A stretch of 33,917 bases of DNA from Spirochaetaceae bacterium (GTDB taxonomy: Bacteria; Spirochaetota; Spirochaetia; Treponematales; Breznakiellaceae). A program made the position numbers and the translations under genes. The stretch is from positions 1 to 33,917 of the forward strand of contig JAISLT010000079.1 in NCBI GenBank assembly GCA_031277165.1, given 5' to 3'. The notes under the pieces were generated by a model. It had not been told where the DNA came from and ran no database searches. It saw nothing but the letters and a program-made list of their open reading frames with translations. Shown one piece after another: positions 21,145 through 30,525 of the stretch; within the stretch, counting starts at the first letter, position 1; each line of letters starts with the position of its first letter.

Positions 21145-23334
21145 ATGAGTACAAAGAAAGACGAAGCGGCTAAAATCCGGACCAAAAAAAAGAAAGATCC
21201 AAAACCGGAGAAAAAAATACTGGTTATTGTGGAATCTCCCGCCAAGGCAAAGACCATCGAAAAATACCTGGGCCCCCAGTACAGCGTTAAGGCCTCCATG
21301 GGGCATTTGATCGATCTGCCAAAATCCCGGCTTGCCATTGATGTGGACCATGAATTTGAACCCGAGTATATTACCGTCCGGGGAAGGGCCAAGCTGCTTA
21401 AGGAACTTCAGGGGGACGCAAAAAAAGCCGGGGAGGTTCTTCTGGCCAGCGATAATGACCGGGAAGGAGAGGCCATAGCCTGGCATCTGCGAAACGCCAT
21501 CACCGCAAAGACAGAAAAGGTTCCTATTAAGCGGATCAGTTTTAACGAGATCACCCCCCAGGCGATTAAAGATGCCGTGGGTAAGCCCTCGGGCATAGAC
21601 GAATCCAAGGTAAACGCCCAGAAGGCCCGGCGGGTTTTAGACCGGCTGGTGGGGTATAACCTTTCCCCCCTGCTTTGGAAAAAAGTAAAGAACGGCCTTT
21701 CCGCCGGCAGGGTCCAGTCCGTGGCCCTGCGGCTTATCTGCGACCGGGAAAAGGAAGTGGAATCTTTTACCCCGGAAGAGTACTGGACCGTGGAGGCGGA
21801 TTTTAAGACAGGAAAGGGAGAGGGCCGCCAGTTTACCGCCCAGCTTGTTTTCTGGCAGGGCAAAAAACCGGAACTAAAGAGCGAAGAAGAGGTCCGGCGG
21901 CTTATGGGGATACTCAAAAATTCCCCCTGTACCGTGGCGGATATACGGGAAACAGAAAAGACCGTAAAACCCAAACCTCCCTTTACTACTTCCCAGCTCC
22001 AGCAGACGGCGGCCAACAGGCTGGGCTTTACCAGCAAAAAGACCATGCAGATAGCCCAGCAGCTTTACGAGGGGGTTGATATTGGGCAGGGCCGGGTGGG
22101 TCTGATCACCTATATGCGTACCGATTCGGTCCGCATTTCCCAACTGGCCCTGGCGGAGGTCCGAAGCTGGATAGAAAAAAACTACCCCGGGGATCTGCCC
22201 CCGGCGGCGGTGGAATATTCGGTGGGAAAGAAAGCCCAGGACGCCCACGAAGCAATTAGGCCCACCTATGTGGAGTATACCCCGGATTCGGTAAAGGATA
22301 CCCTAAACCGGGATCAGCTGCGGCTGTATACGCTTATCTGGGAACGGTTTACCGCCTGCCAGATGAAGAATGCCAGGACCAAAACAGTAAGCATCGATAT
22401 TTCCGCGGCGATCCCCGAAGCAGACGGAGGGGGAGAGGGGATCTTCCGGATCGCCGGAACCAAGATTGTGGAGAAGGGTTTTTATCAGGTAATGAAACTG
22501 CTGGCTTCTAAAGAAGAAAAGGGCAGTCCCATTCCGCCGCTTAAAAAATCCGACGCGCTCACGGTGGAAAAATTCTACCCCGAACAGCACTTTACCCAGG
22601 GTCCCCCCCGGTATACGGATGCTTCCATTATAAAGACCCTGGAAGAAAAGGGCATAGGCCGGCCTTCTACCTATGCCCCAACCATATCGGTGCTGCTGGA
22701 CCGGTACTATGTAACCAGATCAAACAAACAACTGGTACCCACCCTGCTGGGAAAGATGATCAGCGACATGCTCTGCGAATATTTTCCCCATGTGGTGGAT
22801 GCGGCATTTACCGCCTCCATGGAAACCAAACTTGATGCGGTGGAAGAAAACCGCATACGCTGGCCCGACATGATCAAGGAATTTTACAATCCCTTTAAAG
22901 ACCGGGTGGACGAGGTGGGAAAAACCCTGGAATCCTACAAGGGAACCCTGGACGAAAAAACCGATTTGATCTGCGAAAAGTGCGGCAAACCCATGATAAA
23001 AAAACTGGGCCGGTTCGGATTTTTTTTGGCCTGCTCGGGCTTTCCTGAATGCAAAAATACCCGTTCCATACCCCTGGCGGTTTGTCCTAAATGCGGCGGG
23101 GACATTGTGGCCCGTAAGACCAAAGGCCGGGGCAAGGAATTTTACGGCTGCGCCAATTACCCGGACTGCGATTTTATCAGCCACTTTAAACCCCTGCCCA
23201 GTCAAAGCTGCCCCAGGTGCGGCTGGTTTTTGGTGGAAAAGTACGACAAAAAGAACGGGTCCCACAAGGGTTGTATTAATCCCCAGTGCGATTACCTTCA
23301 TAGCGATGACGAAGAAGGGGGCCGCGAAGCGTGA
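21145..23334 (+). CDS. topA: DNA topoisomerase I
   Basis: Relaxes negative supercoils by a single-strand break. 729 residues. A Lys-rich N-terminal extension of about 23 residues precedes the TOPRIM domain (ILVIVESPAKAKTIEKYLG, LASDNDREGEAIAWHL). The active-site tyrosine is Y323 in GLITYMRTDSVRIS. The C-terminus carries three four-cysteine zinc ribbons starting CEKCGKPM, CPKCGGDI and CPRCGWFL. It is slightly shorter than E. coli TopA (865), as in many bacteria. The AAAGGGA ribosome binding site lies nine bases after dprA. It overlaps the next gene by GTGA. Confidence 0.97.
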   Translation: MSTKKDEAAKIRTKKKKDPKPEKKILVIVESPAKAKTIEKYLGPQYSVKASMGHLIDLPKSRLAIDVDHEFEPEYITVRGRAKLLKELQGDAKKAGEVLLASDNDREGEAIAWHLRNAITAKTEKVPIKRISFNEITPQAIKDAVGKPSGIDESKVNAQKARRVLDRLVGYNLSPLLWKKVKNGLSAGRVQSVALRLICDREKEVESFTPEEYWTVEADFKTGKGEGRQFTAQLVFWQGKKPELKSEEEVRRLMGILKNSPCTVADIRETEKTVKPKPPFTTSQLQQTAANRLGFTSKKTMQIAQQLYEGVDIGQGRVGLITYMRTDSVRISQLALAEVRSWIEKNYPGDLPPAAVEYSVGKKAQDAHEAIRPTYVEYTPDSVKDTLNRDQLRLYTLIWERFTACQMKNARTKTVSIDISAAIPEADGGGEGIFRIAGTKIVEKGFYQVMKLLASKEEKGSPIPPLKKSDALTVEKFYPEQHFTQGPPRYTDASIIKTLEEKGIGRPSTYAPTISVLLDRYYVTRSNKQLVPTLLGKMISDMLCEYFPHVVDAAFTASMETKLDAVEENRIRWPDMIKEFYNPFKDRVDEVGKTLESYKGTLDEKTDLICEKCGKPMIKKLGRFGFFLACSGFPECKNTRSIPLAVCPKCGGDIVARKTKGRGKEFYGCANYPDCDFISHFKPLPSQSCPRCGWFLVEKYDKKNGSHKGCINPQCDYLHSDDEEGGREA

Positions 23335-24269
23335 ACGCCGCCATGAACGGGCCTGAGCAGCATAGGCCCATGGAAGAATACCTTCGCTACCTTAGGGCTG
23401 TCCGGGGAATGTCGGAACGTACCCTGGCGGCCTATGGGAAGGATCTGTTTCATTTTGCCGCATACTGCGATAATCACACCATAAAGGCCGAGGACGCCAT
23501 AGCCGGGGAAGTGCAGAATTTTATCGCGGACCTTGCCGCCGAGGGAATTGCCCCGGTAAGCGTGAACAGGGCCCTTTCCTCTATCCGGGGTTTTTACCGC
23601 TGGCTTGTCCGGACGGGAAAACGGAGGGACGATCCCGCCGGGGGAATCCGGAATCTGCGGACCCCTAGAACCCTGCCGGTTTTTCTGTGGGAGGGAGAAA
23701 TGGCCTCCTTTGCGGAACTTCCCGGCAAGGAGGGCATCCTATGGCCGGCCCGGGACAGGGCGCTGATTCTGGTGATGTATTCCGCGGGGCTGCGGATATC
23801 GGAATTGGTATCCCTTTCCATGGAAAAACTGGATCCCGGCGGGGCCCGGGTAATGGGAAAGGGAAACAAGGAACGGTATGTGTTCTTTTCCGAAGAGGCC
23901 GCCCGGGCCTTGGAAGAATACCTTCCCCTTAGGGCTGCCCGGATTAGGGCGGAAAAGCCCACGGACAGGATTTTTGTGAACCGCCGGGGAGAGGGCATTT
24001 CCGTGCCCGGGGTCCGGTGGATCATCGGCAGGTACGGGGACCGTTCGGGGCTGGGCAAGCATGTTCATCCCCATGCACTGCGGCATAGTTTTGCCACCCA
24101 CCTGGTAAACTCGGGCTGCGATGTCCGGCTGGTACAGGAACTTCTTGGCCATGCCAGCATTTCTACCACCGCCCGGTATGCCCATGTGGATATGGAACGG
24201 CTTAGGCAGGTGTATACAAAGGCCCATCCCCATGCGCAAAAAATGGAAGGAGAATCCAGTGGAAGATAA
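23331..24269 (+). CDS. xerC: Tyrosine recombinase XerC/CodV-type (second)
   Basis: 312 residues from GTG at 23331 (GTGA overlap with topA). An ATG at 23343 is in frame but has no better ribosome binding site. Catalytic residues: R155 (SAGLRISEL), the Lys of [23 protein letters not shown] and Y283 (ARYAHV), with the C-terminal KAHPHA typical of Xer proteins. By position between topA and hslV it matches B. subtilis codV, its XerC. It presumably partners the recombinase at 18704, giving the XerC/XerD pair. It overlaps hslV by eleven bases. Confidence 0.92.
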   Translation: MNAAMNGPEQHRPMEEYLRYLRAVRGMSERTLAAYGKDLFHFAAYCDNHTIKAEDAIAGEVQNFIADLAAEGIAPVSVNRALSSIRGFYRWLVRTGKRRDDPAGGIRNLRTPRTLPVFLWEGEMASFAELPGKEGILWPARDRALILVMYSAGLRISELVSLSMEKLDPGGARVMGKGNKERYVFFSEEAARALEEYLPLRAARIRAEKPTDRIFVNRRGEGISVPGVRWIIGRYGDRSGLGKHVHPHALRHSFATHLVNSGCDVRLVQELLGHASISTTARYAHVDMERLRQVYTKAHPHAQKMEGESSGR

Positions 24270-24807
24270 AGTACGGTTCAGGTCCACCACCGTATTGGCG
24301 GTGCGCAGGAACGGTGAAGTAGCCATGGCCGGGGACGGGCAGGTAACCCTGGGGGAAACGGTGGTAAAAAACAACGCCCGCAAGGTTAGGCGGCTTTGGG
24401 ATAACAAGGTGCTGTGTGGCTTTGCGGGGGCCACCGCCGACGCCTTTACCCTCTTTGACCGCTTTGAAAGCAAACTTAAGGAATATTCCGGGGACCTGGC
24501 CCGGTCGGCGGTGGAGCTGGCCAAGGACTGGCGGACCGACAGGGCCCTGCGCCGCCTCGAGGCGATGCTGCTGGCGGCGGACCGCCAAAAAACCCTGCTT
24601 ATCTCGGGGACCGGCGATGTGATCGAACCCGCCGAAGATGTTCTGGCCATAGGATCCGGGGGCAATTATGCCTATGCGGCGGCCCTGGCGTATTTAGACG
24701 GGAGCAGCCTTTCCGCTGCGGAAATTGCCAAACGAAGCCTTGAAATTGCGGGAAATATCTGCATCTATACCAACAGCCAGATTACACTGGAGGAATTAAA
24801 AGAATAA
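24259..24807 (+). CDS. hslV: ATP-dependent protease subunit HslV (ClpQ)
   Basis: Proteasome-like peptidase that forms a dodecamer capped by HslU. 182 residues from GTG at 24259, five bases after [27 protein letters not shown] matches the start of mature HslV, so nine residues (start VEDKVRFRS) form a short propeptide and T10 should be the catalytic N-terminal threonine after processing. [20 protein letters not shown] and [15 protein letters not shown] follow as usual. The longer open frame from 24121 is a shadow of the recombinase. The stop TAA shares its last base with the hslU ATG. Confidence 0.96.
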   Translation: MEDKVRFRSTTVLAVRRNGEVAMAGDGQVTLGETVVKNNARKVRRLWDNKVLCGFAGATADAFTLFDRFESKLKEYSGDLARSAVELAKDWRTDRALRRLEAMLLAADRQKTLLISGTGDVIEPAEDVLAIGSGGNYAYAAALAYLDGSSLSAAEIAKRSLEIAGNICIYTNSQITLEELKE

Positions 24808-26357
24808 TGGAAGAAAAGAACCTTGACCGCCTAAGCCCCAGAGAAATTGTGGCGGAACTGGACAAATACATCGTGGGTCAAAAAAAGGCAAAACGGGCGG
24901 TGGCCGTGGCCCTGCGGAACCGGATTAGGCGGATCAAGCTGGACCCGGAAATTCGGGAGGATATTGCCCCCAAAAATATCCTGATGATAGGACCCACCGG
25001 GGTGGGAAAGACCGAAATTGCCCGCCGGCTGGCGCGGCTTGCCAATTCTCCCTTTATTAAGGTGGAGGCCACCAAATACACCGAAGTAGGCTATGTGGGC
25101 CGGGACGTGGAATCGATGATCCGGGATCTTATGGCCGCGGGGGTCCAGATGGTAAAACAGGAGATGCAGCAATCGGTGAATGCGGATGCGGAAAAACGGG
25201 CGGAAGAGGCCCTGCTGGACCTTCTGGTGCCCCGGACCGGAAAAAAACCTAAAGATAAAAAGAAGGAAGAGGGCCCGATGATCCGGCCCGTGGGTTCCTT
25301 TTCCTTTAATAACGACAGCGGTCCGGGAATTATGGGTACCGCCATACAGGTGGGCATTCCCCTGATACGGCATTCCGGGGATACCGGGCCGGAAACGGAG
25401 GAACAGGGGGCTCTGCCGGAACCCCTGGAAGAAGAGACCGAAGATGAAAAAGAAAAAGAAAAGGCAAAGGAACGGTCCGATCATACCAGGGAAAAATTCC
25501 GGGCCTGGCTGCGGGAGGGAAAGCTGGAAGAGGGAACCGTGGAAATTACCGTGAACCAAAACCCCCAGTTTCCTTCGATTGAAATGATGGGGGGGAGCTT
25601 TGAAGATCTGGAGTCGAGCCTGTCGGGGATTGCCGGTTTTTTTGGGGGGAATAAGAAGAAAAAACTTGTGACGGTTAAGCGGGCCCGGGAGATCCTTATC
25701 GCCGAGGAAGCGGAAAAGCTTATAGACCGGGACCGGGTAAGCGACGAGGCCCGAAAGCGGGTGGAAGAGACGGGGATAGTTTTTATCGACGAGATAGACA
25801 AAATAGCCGTCCGGGGGGACCGGGGGGGCGGCCCCGATGTTTCCCGGGAGGGGGTGCAGCGGGACATCCTTCCCATTGTGGAGGGGGCCACGGTCAACAC
25901 CAAATGGGGCGCGGTGGACACCAGCCACATTCTGTTTATTGCCGCCGGAGCCTTTAATGTCAGCAAGCCTTCGGACCTAATTCCGGAACTTCAGGGCCGT
26001 TTTCCCCTGCGGGTGGAGCTGGACTCCCTGGGCAAGGATGAATTTCTGCGGATCCTCCGGGAACCAAAGAATGCCCTAACCAAGCAGTACCGGGATTTGC
26101 TTTCCACGGAAAAGGTGGACATAGAATTTACCGAAGAGGCGGTTCAGCGCCTGGCCACGCTGGCGGCGGAGGTGAATACCAGGCTGGAGAATATCGGCGC
26201 CCGGCGGCTCCATACAATTATGGAAACCCTCTTGGAAGAACTGTCCTTTGAGGCGCCGGACATAGCCCCCGCCAAGGTTGTTATTACCGAAGAGTATGTG
26301 AACGAAAAGCTTTCTAATCTGGCCATGGACCAGGATCTGGGCCGGTATATTTTATAA
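24807..26357 (+). CDS. hslU: ATP-dependent protease ATPase subunit HslU (ClpY)
   Basis: AAA+ unfoldase that feeds HslV. 516 residues against about 443 in E. coli. Walker A GPTGVGKT (62-69), Walker B VFIDEIDKIA (325-334), a VELDSLGKDEFLRIL block in the C-domain and the C-terminal DLGRYIL that inserts into HslV. The extra length lies in the I domain (about 145-235), which carries a charged KDKKKEEG segment, then a glycine-rich part, then a Glu/Lys run (LEEETEDEKEKEKAKER). The I domain contacts substrates, so this may alter selectivity. It overlaps hslV by one base (TAATG). Confidence 0.96.
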   Translation: MEEKNLDRLSPREIVAELDKYIVGQKKAKRAVAVALRNRIRRIKLDPEIREDIAPKNILMIGPTGVGKTEIARRLARLANSPFIKVEATKYTEVGYVGRDVESMIRDLMAAGVQMVKQEMQQSVNADAEKRAEEALLDLLVPRTGKKPKDKKKEEGPMIRPVGSFSFNNDSGPGIMGTAIQVGIPLIRHSGDTGPETEEQGALPEPLEEETEDEKEKEKAKERSDHTREKFRAWLREGKLEEGTVEITVNQNPQFPSIEMMGGSFEDLESSLSGIAGFFGGNKKKKLVTVKRAREILIAEEAEKLIDRDRVSDEARKRVEETGIVFIDEIDKIAVRGDRGGGPDVSREGVQRDILPIVEGATVNTKWGAVDTSHILFIAAGAFNVSKPSDLIPELQGRFPLRVELDSLGKDEFLRILREPKNALTKQYRDLLSTEKVDIEFTEEAVQRLATLAAEVNTRLENIGARRLHTIMETLLEELSFEAPDIAPAKVVITEEYVNEKLSNLAMDQDLGRYIL

Positions 26358-26401
26358 AGGATGGGGCGGAAAAAGCCGATGGTAAAAGAAGAGGTATACG
26401 G

Positions 26402-26815
26402 ATGAGTAATTTTTCGCGAACCCTGGATTTACTTAACCGCGGTATGGACGTGGGGGCCCTGCGGCATTCGGTGTATGCCGACAATCTAAGCAACGCGGGG
26501 GTGCCCAACTGGAAGCGGACCGAGGTTAATTTTGAATCGGAACTGAAGAAGGCCGTTCTTTCGGAAAACTACAGGCCCACATTCCAAATGGCCCGGACCA
26601 ATCCCCGGCATGTAAGCAATTGGACCCAGTTGGATTACCGGAATGTACAGCCCCGGCGGGTGCTGGATTACCTAAGTTCCTACAACAACAACGGGAACAA
26701 CGTAGATCCGGAAGAGGAATTCAACAAAATCTTAAAGAACCAGATGCAATACACCCTTTATGCCCATGCGGCGGCCTTTGAATACGGCCAGGTGAGTCTG
26801 GTATTGAGGGCATAG
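26402..26815 (+). CDS. flgB: Flagellar basal-body rod protein FlgB
   Basis: Proximal rod subunit, exported by the flagellar type III system. 137 residues; ADNLSNAGVPNWKRTEVNFE is the conserved N-terminal rod motif, and the C-terminal helix (KILKNQMQYTLYAHAAAFE) is typical. GAGGT lies eight bases before the ATG at 26402. It starts 44 bases after hslU with no visible terminator or promoter between, so it may be read from the upstream run. It opens the flgB-fliJ block. Confidence 0.95.
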   Translation: MSNFSRTLDLLNRGMDVGALRHSVYADNLSNAGVPNWKRTEVNFESELKKAVLSENYRPTFQMARTNPRHVSNWTQLDYRNVQPRRVLDYLSSYNNNGNNVDPEEEFNKILKNQMQYTLYAHAAAFEYGQVSLVLRA

Positions 26816-26817
26816 GT

Positions 26818-27279
26818 ATGGGACTTTTTTCATCGATTAATATTGCTTCTACGGGGATGAGCGCCCAGCGGGCCAGGGCGGACGTTATTGCCAATAATAT
26901 GGCAAACATAAACACCACCCAGACCAATGAGGGGGGGGCCTTTAGAAGGACCCGGGTTCTTATGAAGCCCCGGGTGGAGCAGCCCTATTGGCGTTCGCCG
27001 TTTTTGCCCCAGATGCTGGACAATGGGCCGGGCCAGGGGGTCCGGGTGACGGGATTAGAAAAAGACTACGCCACGGAACTGCGGAAGGTTTACGATCCCA
27101 CCCATCCCCATGCAATTAAGGAAGGGCCCGATGAGGGATACGTACTCTTTCCCAATGTAGATATTGTGACGGAAATGGTGGATTTGATCGAAGCCAACCG
27201 GGCCTACGAAGCCAACGCCCAGGTTGTGGAGGGGTACAAATCGATGTTTCAACGGGCCCTTGAAATAGGAGGCAGATAA
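26818..27279 (+). CDS. flgC: Flagellar basal-body rod protein FlgC
   Basis: Rod subunit. 153 residues with SSINIASTGMSAQRARADVI and NNMANINTTQT at the N-terminus and the C-terminal DLIEANRAYEANAQVVEGYK that characterises the flagellar rod/hook family. Two bases separate it from flgB. A run of eight G (26931-26938) occurs in its early codons. The stop shares one base with fliE. Confidence 0.96.
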   Translation: MGLFSSINIASTGMSAQRARADVIANNMANINTTQTNEGGAFRRTRVLMKPRVEQPYWRSPFLPQMLDNGPGQGVRVTGLEKDYATELRKVYDPTHPHAIKEGPDEGYVLFPNVDIVTEMVDLIEANRAYEANAQVVEGYKSMFQRALEIGGR

Positions 27280-27662
27280 TGACCATTAAACCACAGTACT
27301 TTAGTCCCGTACCCATGCCGCGGGTGCCCTCTTCGCTTCCCGATTTTAGACCCAAGGTACTGAACGAGGAATTCTACAACGGTTCCGGCGGGGGGATTGC
27401 AGGACTGGGGGATAAGATAGGATCCGAAGGGGCCCTGCGGGACGGCCTTTTTTCTGAAACCATGCTTAAGGCCCTGGACAAGGTAAGCGGTTACCAGCTC
27501 CGGGCTGAATATATTCAACAGCAGGCCATCCTGGATCCCGAATCGGTGGATGTCCATGAAATTACGGATGCCGAAGCGCGGGCGAATATGGCGCTAAATA
27601 TTACCAGGACCGTCCTGAACCGTATCGTTCAGGCCTGGAAGGACGTTATCAACACAAGATAA
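27279..27662 (+). CDS. fliE: Flagellar hook-basal body protein FliE
   Basis: Adapter between the MS ring and the rod. 127 residues. The N-terminal 50 residues are variable and proline-rich. The C-terminal half (DVHEITDAEARANMALNITR and then VLNRIVQAWKDVINTR) matches the conserved FliE helix. It starts on the last base of flgC (TAATG) and sits in the standard flgB-flgC-fliE order. Confidence 0.94.
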   Translation: MTIKPQYFSPVPMPRVPSSLPDFRPKVLNEEFYNGSGGGIAGLGDKIGSEGALRDGLFSETMLKALDKVSGYQLRAEYIQQQAILDPESVDVHEITDAEARANMALNITRTVLNRIVQAWKDVINTR

Positions 27663-27684
27663 TTGACGAAGCAGGGGGGGGACA

Positions 27685-29388
27685 ATGGATTTCTTTCAAA
27701 AATTACTCGAACAGGTTAAAAGTCTCTGGGGAAAGTGGAGCCTGGTGCAGAAACTGGTGCTTGCCGGCATTGGGGTGGTTCTTATTATCGGTATTATTGC
27801 CCTGGTGTCGGTCTCTTCGGCCCCCAGCCTGGTGCCGGTGATCGACGCTCCCATCGCGGACGAAGATGTCCGGGACCGGATTATTACCCGGATTAACGAG
27901 GAAGGGTACAGGACCACCCTGGGGGCCGACGGAACGATCATGGTCAGCGATGCGGCCGCGGCCCGGAAGCTGCGGGGTATGCTGATCCGGGAAGATCTGA
28001 TCCCCACGGGGATAGATCCCTGGGACATCTTTGACCGGGAACGGTGGACCATAACGGACTTTGACCGGAATGTCAATTTTCTCCGGTCCCAGACCCAGAT
28101 GGTCCGGGAACATATTAAGGCCCTGGATGGGGTGGACGACGCCAACGTATCGATCGTCATACCAAAGGATGCCCTTTTTCTGACGGATCAAAACCCCGCC
28201 ACCGCCAGCGTTATTATTGTCCCCACCCCGGGGAGCGACATTAGGCAGAACCGGAAAAAAATCGAAGGCATCCAGAAGCTGCTAAAGTACGCCGTGGAGG
28301 GGCTTACGGACGAGAATATCGCCATCACCGATCAGGAGGGACTGATACTTAATGACTTTGAGGGCATGGCGGAATGGGATGATCAGTCCCTGATAGAACG
28401 GCAGCAGAAGTACATCCTTCAAATGGAAACCAAATACCGGGCCCTTGTTCTTTCCAGTCTTCAACAGACCTTTTCCCTGGACCGGGTCCGGGACCTGAAT
28501 ATTAAATTTGACATGGATATGTCAAAGAAGTCGATTAGCAGGACGGAGAATCTTCCCACGGTGCTTAAGCCCAGAACCCCGGGGCTTGCCTATGACGATT
28601 CCGAAATTGTAGACTCGATTAAACTTTCCGAATCCACCTATAAAACAAATTTTGAAGGTACGGGGTTTAATCCCGAAGGTCCCGGGGGGATAGAACCCAA
28701 TGTAATGCCCGCGATGAGGGACATGTCCAATATCCAGGGTAAGGTAACCCAGGATGTGGATCAGGTAAACTATTCCGTGGGCAGCGAAATAACCGAAGAG
28801 GAACGGAAACCCCGGATAGACCGGGTGACGGTGTCGGTAAATATTGACGGCGTTTGGAAGTCCAAGTACGATGAAAAGGGAAAACTGGTGATACTTCCGA
28901 ACAATTCTATTGAACGGGAATATGTGCCGGTGGATCCGGCGATACTAAAGGATACCCAGCAATTGGTGCAGGATGCCGTTGGTTTTAACGCCGCCCGGGG
29001 GGATTCGGTCACGGTCCGGAACATCCCCTTTGACCGGACCAAGCAGTTTGCCGACGAAGACGCCGCTTATTTTAGGCAGCAGAATATCCAAAGGACCGTG
29101 TTCTTTTTCCTGGTGGGTCTTGCGGTGCTGCTTATTGCCTTTGTGGCCTTTAGGCTGGTATCCAAGGCTATTGAGCGGAAACGGCTGGCGGACGAAGAAG
29201 CCCTGGCCCGGGAACGGCAGGCGGCCCGGGAAAGGGCCCTGCTGGAGGCGGAACAGGAGGGGGTGGAAGTTTCCATGTCCGTGGAAGAGCGGAAGCGGAT
29301 GGAACTGCAGGAAAACGTTATTAGTATGGCCAAGGATCATCCGGAAGATGCGGCCCAGCTTATTAGGACCTGGTTACTGGAGGACTAG
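27685..29388 (+). CDS. fliF: Flagellar MS-ring protein FliF
   Basis: Forms the membrane-embedded MS ring that seats the rotor. 567 residues: first membrane segment at about 20-45 (LVLAGIGVVLIIGIIALVSV), ring-building periplasmic domains (VRDRIITRINEEGYRTTL; SVIIVPTPGSDIRQN; ENIAITDQEG), second membrane segment at about 472-495 (TVFFFLVGLAVLLIAFVAF) and a charged cytoplasmic tail ending LIRTWLLED that binds FliG. Its ribosome binding region is a run of eight G (27674-27681), only three bases before the ATG. Slippage there would change the spacing. Confidence 0.96.
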   Translation: MDFFQKLLEQVKSLWGKWSLVQKLVLAGIGVVLIIGIIALVSVSSAPSLVPVIDAPIADEDVRDRIITRINEEGYRTTLGADGTIMVSDAAAARKLRGMLIREDLIPTGIDPWDIFDRERWTITDFDRNVNFLRSQTQMVREHIKALDGVDDANVSIVIPKDALFLTDQNPATASVIIVPTPGSDIRQNRKKIEGIQKLLKYAVEGLTDENIAITDQEGLILNDFEGMAEWDDQSLIERQQKYILQMETKYRALVLSSLQQTFSLDRVRDLNIKFDMDMSKKSISRTENLPTVLKPRTPGLAYDDSEIVDSIKLSESTYKTNFEGTGFNPEGPGGIEPNVMPAMRDMSNIQGKVTQDVDQVNYSVGSEITEEERKPRIDRVTVSVNIDGVWKSKYDEKGKLVILPNNSIEREYVPVDPAILKDTQQLVQDAVGFNAARGDSVTVRNIPFDRTKQFADEDAAYFRQQNIQRTVFFFLVGLAVLLIAFVAFRLVSKAIERKRLADEEALARERQAARERALLEAEQEGVEVSMSVEERKRMELQENVISMAKDHPEDAAQLIRTWLLED

Positions 29389-29391
29389 AAT

Positions 29392-30447
29392 ATGGCCCAA
29401 GCTACAAGTACCAGTTCCGGTTCCTCCGGCTCTAAAAAAAAGGGAAACAAAGAATTTACCGGCCGGCAGAAGGCCGCCATATTCCTCGTCAGCATAGGGT
29501 CGGAAATTTCCGCGGAGATCTTTAAATACCTGCGGGAAGATGAGATCGAAACCCTTACCTTCGAGATTGCCCGGCTTGAAACGATAGAGCCGGAGCAGAA
29601 GGACGCCATCCTGATGGAGTTCCAGGAACTTATGATGGCGAACCAGTTTATTACCACCGGCGGCATCGACTATGCCCGCGAACTGCTGGAAAAATCCCTG
29701 GGAAGCCAAAAGGCCATCGACATCATCAACCGGCTTACCTCGAGCCTCCAGGTGCGGCCCTTTGACTTTATCCGGCGTACCGATCCGGCCCATCTGCTTA
29801 ACTTTATCCAGCAGGAACATCCCCAGACCATAGCCCTTATTCTGGCGTACCTGGAACCGAACAAGGCTTCGATAATACTTCAAAACCTTCCCCACGAAGT
29901 GCAAAGTGATGTGGCCCGGCGCATTGCCACCATGGACCGGACCAGTCCAGAAGTGCTCCGCGAGGTAGAACGGGTGCTGGAGAAAAAGCTTTCCACCCTG
30001 TCCAGCGAAGACTATACCGCCGCGGGGGGGGTGGAAAGCATTGTGGAGATCCTTAACCTGGTTGACCGGTCCTCGGAAAAACAGATTATAGAAGCCCTGG
30101 AAGACGAAGATCCTGAACTGGCCGAGGAGATCAAAAAACGGATGTTTGTCTTTGAAGATATTGTTATGCTTGACGACAGGGCCATCCAGAAGGTTATGCG
30201 GGAGGTGGATTCCCAGGAACTGGCCAAGGCCCTTAAGTCGGTGGACACGGAAGTCCAAGATAAGATATTCCGGAACATGAGCAAGCGGGCCGCGGGGATG
30301 CTGAAGGAAGATATGGAATACATGGGCCCCATACGGTTAAAGGATGTGGAAGAGGCCCAGCAGAAGATCGTGTCCATAATCCGCCACCTGGAAGATACCG
30401 GGGAAATAGTTGTGGCCCGGTCCGGGGAAGATGAACTGGTGGTATAA
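29392..30447 (+). CDS. fliG: Flagellar motor switch protein FliG
   Basis: Rotor protein that interacts with MotA and the MS ring. 351 residues. After a Ser/Gly-rich start come the N-domain (RQKAAIFLVSIGSEISAEIF), the middle domain with the EHPQT motif (QQEHPQTIALILAYL) and the C-domain with charged torque residues (DDRAIQKVMREVDSQELAKA; FRNMSKRAAGMLKEDMEYMG). It lies three bases after fliF, with a GGAGG ribosome binding site overlapping the fliF end. An 8-base G run occurs at 30024-30031. Confidence 0.97.
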   Translation: MAQATSTSSGSSGSKKKGNKEFTGRQKAAIFLVSIGSEISAEIFKYLREDEIETLTFEIARLETIEPEQKDAILMEFQELMMANQFITTGGIDYARELLEKSLGSQKAIDIINRLTSSLQVRPFDFIRRTDPAHLLNFIQQEHPQTIALILAYLEPNKASIILQNLPHEVQSDVARRIATMDRTSPEVLREVERVLEKKLSTLSSEDYTAAGGVESIVEILNLVDRSSEKQIIEALEDEDPELAEEIKKRMFVFEDIVMLDDRAIQKVMREVDSQELAKALKSVDTEVQDKIFRNMSKRAAGMLKEDMEYMGPIRLKDVEEAQQKIVSIIRHLEDTGEIVVARSGEDELVV

Positions 30448-30525
30448 AAATTCACCCCTGTGGATTTCTATGCAATTGCGCTAAAACACAGCGGACAGCC
30501 AGGAAAAGATTAAGGGGTTTGTTAT

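Noticed and set aside
18704-24269. Integrase-like genes as a sign of a mobile element
   Set aside because: Both are standard-length Xer recombinases embedded in core operons with overlapping genes. No attachment sites, transposase or cargo were seen.
24831-25928. 365-residue minus-strand open frame opposite hslU
   Set aside because: Low-complexity shadow of a clear hslU, without a ribosome binding site or any recognised domain.
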